Program-made: the position numbers and the translations under genes
Shown: in pieces, positions 61,210 to 64,000 of the stretch
Layout: the number at the start of each line of letters is the position of its first letter
Numbering within the stretch: position 1 is the stretch's first letter
Notes under the pieces: model-generated
Told to the model about the DNA's origin: nothing
Seen by the model: only the letters and a program-made list of their open reading frames with translations
The model's database searches: none
DNA from: an uncultured Coriobacteriaceae bacterium
GTDB lineage: Bacteria > Actinomycetota > Coriobacteriia > Coriobacteriales > Atopobiaceae
Assembly: GCA_902790135.1 (NCBI GenBank)
Contig: CADAQM010000005.1
Span: forward strand, 22,257-86,256
DNA length: 64,000 bases
Direction: 5' to 3'

Positions 61210-64000
61210 CTACCGCCTATGGAAGCTTTCCCATCTCTCCCTCTTCATCCAACGCTCCAGATCAGCAACCATCTCCGCAATGCGTACCCTATGGACTACA
61301 TATTCCGAGCTGCCGGAAAGCTCGGCGCTCAACTTTTTGAGCATCTCAATTTCTTCCACATACTGAGGCGCAAAGCCATCGTTGCCAAACCCCGAGAACG
61401 ACATCGGATACACGGGAAGGAACTGCAGCAATCGGACATCCTTTATCTGGGAGAACACCCTGGAATAGATGCTATATCTCACCTGCGCAGGCAAATCCTC
61501 CAAAACTATTCTCAACGAGGCAACTCGCTCCAAGTCATCCCATCTAGTGGTGATGTAATAAACGATGAAGTCCAGAAGCGAAAAGTCCTCCCATAGCCAC
61601 GTATTGTGCTCAGACAGAAGATCCATCACAAGCCATGGAGAAGCAGAGTCGGCCATGTAATCAATGACCTTCCCCATCCATTCGAACGAATCCTGAGGTA
61701 GTTTGCTCAAGTAACCCAGTCGTTCAATTGCGTCACCCGCAATATGGCTTTGCCCTGTTGAAGCCACAGCAACCAGCTCTGCGACGATGGACGAGCCCTT
61801 TGTGAACAAATACTCAAAGACAGCGCCAGTTTCATCGAACCTAGGATTGTTCATGTTTGCAAAGAAGAACTCCTTCAACGCTGCGGTGTCATCACCTACC
61901 ATGCGCTGCAAGAGCTCTTGCGCACCCTCTCGGTATCCAAGCGAGTTAAAGAAATGCACAGAGGATGAGGGGTCATCCGAAAGCCAGTGTTCCTTCGCCC
62001 GCCAAAACCTCTGCGCAAATCCTGGCTGCATTGAATCGATGCGGTTTATATCATCGACCTTCATCCAAACGGATGACAGCCCCTGACTCGCAAGAATCTC
62101 AAAAAGAGTCTGGTCGCTCACATCGCTCTTCGGAATCATGCCGTCAACAGCCGCTACCAGACCCCAGAGACTATGCTGCAGCGTCATGTATCTCACATAA
62201 GTATAGCCACAAGCATCAATAACACTCTTTATCGTTGGCGGAGATAGCAGCTGTGGCACCTCGTTTGCACAGAAGTGCTCGAACGCCTTCTCAACAGACT
62301 CTTTCTCAAAGTTCTTAGCAATGAACATCATGGCGCGGTCGGTCACGTAATACAGCCTATACTCATCAAGCTGCTCCGCGGCGCGGGCACTTCCGCAGTA
62401 TGTGACCAGAGCATCAAGATCTGCAATGCTCAGAACCTCCAGCTTCTTGGTGTTGTCCAAGTACCTATCCATAGCACTCGACTCAAAGACATCAAGCGCT
62501 GTGGCAAATTCGGATCCCACTTCGATATCAAACAGTTCCTCATAATCCAGACCCAAAGCTGAGCAAGATTCTTGAACGGCATATAAGAGCTTGTCCTCAC
62601 CCTGGAGCGGCGCCGGATTCTCTTGCAGGCAACGCGCTAGAGAGTCGACATCACCTTTCGCAATCTCTTCACCCAAACCACGTGATGAGAAGCACGCGAA
62701 AAGGCTGTTTATCGCAGCTTTCCGGAACTCATGAATATGGCTCAGCGTAACTAAGCCCGAGATTGACAGCTCCCGAAGGCTTCTAAGCGAATCGGAATCT
62801 GATACCTGCCACTGCTTGATAGCAAAAGAGTTCGGGTCATCACCGCTCATGACGCTTTCATACTGGACCCTAAGGTAAAGCTCACATAACCTGTGCAGGG
62901 CAGTCGATACATTCTGGTTTGAGCCTGCTTGCACCATTTGGAGCAATCGAGATAGCAGGCGGCGCTCGTCCTTAAAGTCATTAGCCATGGATACGACATC
63001 GGGAGCCAAAAGCCGTTCGAAAGCCATCTTGTATGAGCTAACTGCATCGCCACCCTTTTCAAACAGTGCGATAAGCAGATCCATGCCAACGAGCCAGCGA
63101 GAAGACCCCTTTGTCCCGCAGACTATGGACATGGGCAGGGAAGCTGCACCAATAGCGGCGCGTTGATACTCCTCCCCAGTCGCAATCGACCCGTCCGCCA
63201 TCTCATCTATTGAACATTGGGCATACTCAAGATCGTAAGGCTCAAGCAGCTGATGCAGCACCCCCATCGCAGACTGTCTTGCGGCGCCATCGCTTTCAGG
63301 CAAAGAACGCCAGTAACCACACGCCGCACGCTGTACTTCCTCAATAGTCTCGGTGCATGAGAAGGACCCAAGCAGGATGCTGAGCGAGGCGCAGAGCTCG
63401 TCCTGTCTTGCCCCTATCATGACGCGAATGTACTCTTCCAGCGGAATGATACGGTCCACCATGAGCGCCTTGTAAATGCAGTAGTCCCTGAGGTTCTGCT
63501 GCTCAAAACGAACGGCACGAGCACCGTCGTTGTTGCTAAGCATGTCAATTATTGACATGCTGGACAGCCTTGTCACGCTGGCGGAGAGCAGTCGGGGCTC
63601 GCATACGAACTCCGCGATTCTGTCATACGCCCTGTCTCCAGGCTCAAGATCAGATACACCGTTCAGGCTAAACTCCTCAAGAATCCTCATGTCATTCTCT
63701 GTCAGATGCTTTGCCAGACCAGAGAAGAACAGGTCCAGGATGCTGTATGCATTCCTGATGGCGGGATACCCTTGCTCTTTGCTCTGCATGCCGGCCATAA
63801 TCGCAAGGCGAAGGTTGCCCTTTGCCACGCGCTCGATCTGCTCAATATAGTATGGATTCGTGATGCCAAGGTCTTCTTTCAAAAGAGAGGAAACCTCGGC
63901 TTTGCCCAAAGGAGCTATGCTTTGCCACGCAGGCTTCATGTAGCCTCGTATGGCTTCCTCAATCTTGCCTGTAGCGTAATCACGAACAGTGAGCACCAGT
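61210..64000 (-). CDS. STAND-type ATPase, C-terminal part (runs off the window)
   Basis: At least 928 aa and open at the window edge; the N-terminal P-loop part lies beyond 64000. Near the visible start, LKEDLGITNPYYIEQIERVA and KGNLRLAIMAG match the sensor-2/winged-helix end of nSTAND NTPases. The rest is a long all-helical repeat array (about residues 110-928) such as those that sense phage or other ligands in STAND immune proteins. Composition is AT-richer than the left part of the window. Defence function is an inference from architecture; without the N-terminus neither the Walker motifs nor an effector domain can be checked. Confidence 0.65.
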   Translation of the reverse strand, partial: LVLTVRDYATGKIEEAIRGYMKPAWQSIAPLGKAEVSSLLKEDLGITNPYYIEQIERVAKGNLRLAIMAGMQSKEQGYPAIRNAYSILDLFFSGLAKHLTENDMRILEEFSLNGVSDLEPGDRAYDRIAEFVCEPRLLSASVTRLSSMSIIDMLSNNDGARAVRFEQQNLRDYCIYKALMVDRIIPLEEYIRVMIGARQDELCASLSILLGSFSCTETIEEVQRAACGYWRSLPESDGAARQSAMGVLHQLLEPYDLEYAQCSIDEMADGSIATGEEYQRAAIGAASLPMSIVCGTKGSSRWLVGMDLLIALFEKGGDAVSSYKMAFERLLAPDVVSMANDFKDERRLLSRLLQMVQAGSNQNVSTALHRLCELYLRVQYESVMSGDDPNSFAIKQWQVSDSDSLRSLRELSISGLVTLSHIHEFRKAAINSLFACFSSRGLGEEIAKGDVDSLARCLQENPAPLQGEDKLLYAVQESCSALGLDYEELFDIEVGSEFATALDVFESSAMDRYLDNTKKLEVLSIADLDALVTYCGSARAAEQLDEYRLYYVTDRAMMFIAKNFEKESVEKAFEHFCANEVPQLLSPPTIKSVIDACGYTYVRYMTLQHSLWGLVAAVDGMIPKSDVSDQTLFEILASQGLSSVWMKVDDINRIDSMQPGFAQRFWRAKEHWLSDDPSSSVHFFNSLGYREGAQELLQRMVGDDTAALKEFFFANMNNPRFDETGAVFEYLFTKGSSIVAELVAVASTGQSHIAGDAIERLGYLSKLPQDSFEWMGKVIDYMADSASPWLVMDLLSEHNTWLWEDFSLLDFIVYYITTRWDDLERVASLRIVLEDLPAQVRYSIYSRVFSQIKDVRLLQFLPVYPMSFSGFGNDGFAPQYVEEIEMLKKLSAELSGSSEYVVHRVRIAEMVADLERWMKRERWESFHRR

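Noticed and set aside
60764-61366. Small plus-strand open frames between the unknown protein and the STAND gene
   Set aside because: Low-complexity translations, no ribosome sites and no resemblance to proteins; partly antisense to the STAND gene.

Overview
The window is high-GC DNA with dense gene packing and short intergenic gaps. Its gene content is typical of an anaerobic, gut- or oral-type member of the Coriobacteriia (Olsenella/Collinsella-like): many flavodoxins, Old-Yellow-Enzyme-type Fe-S flavoenzymes, aldo/keto reductases with ferredoxin tails, cupins, LytR-CpsA-Psr and Stealth capsule genes, and Tat-type lipoproteins. The taxonomic assignment is inferred from gene content only. I saw no rRNA, tRNA, CRISPR array or prophage.

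Left part (about 0-32.6 kb): mostly minus-strand redox and small-molecule metabolism. It starts with a GH1 6-phospho-beta-glucosidase. Three transcription units then share one promoter architecture: (i) SDR plus UPF0303 protein, (ii) NTF2-like, OYE-type reductase, flavodoxin, DUF362 lipoprotein and aldo/keto reductase, (iii) a ferredoxin-tailed aldo/keto reductase divergent from a TetR regulator. All three carry the same paired inverted half-sites (GTTGC/GTGGC type) at fixed spacing around the promoter, which suggests a local TetR regulon. A hipB gene with three operators at an exact 38-bp period and a broken hipA sits between them. A second redox operon of similar composition (flavodoxin, CMD protein, two aldo/keto reductases, SDR, NTF2-like) is divergent from a LysR regulator. 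Two Cys-nucleophile alpha/beta hydrolases, cupins and two adjacent cyclophilin-like-domain proteins fill the rest. The section ends with an operon of three cupin-type sugar-phosphate isomerases.

Middle (32.8-56.7 kb): a MoxR/DUF58/DUF4129 operon, a malic enzyme, a large coiled-coil protein of unknown function, and a seven-gene minus-strand capsule/exopolysaccharide operon (LCP, CapF, CapG, glycosyltransferase, Stealth, chimeric glycosyltransferase, ABC flippase). A lipase-like gene, DUF1810, a sodium/solute symporter, a nitroreductase, an FMN reductase, a RibD-C reductase, a cupin and a membrane protein follow. A family of about 35-45 bp hairpin repeats (arms TGGCACAC/GTGTGCCA) is scattered through 36.6-53.5 kb only.

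Right end (57-64 kb): a mosaic accessory region. It has a 5'-truncated rfbB, a free-standing CdiA-C-type nuclease, and a complete IS1249-like insertion sequence with perfect 24-bp ends and an 8-bp target duplication. The IS is inserted in a cluster of perfect short-loop hairpins. A lower-GC unknown membrane-anchored protein and the C-terminal part of a STAND-type ATPase that runs off the window follow.

Three genes (a flavodoxin lipoprotein, a DUF58 protein and a nitroreductase) are each interrupted by a single in-frame stop codon with coding sequence continuing in the same frame.
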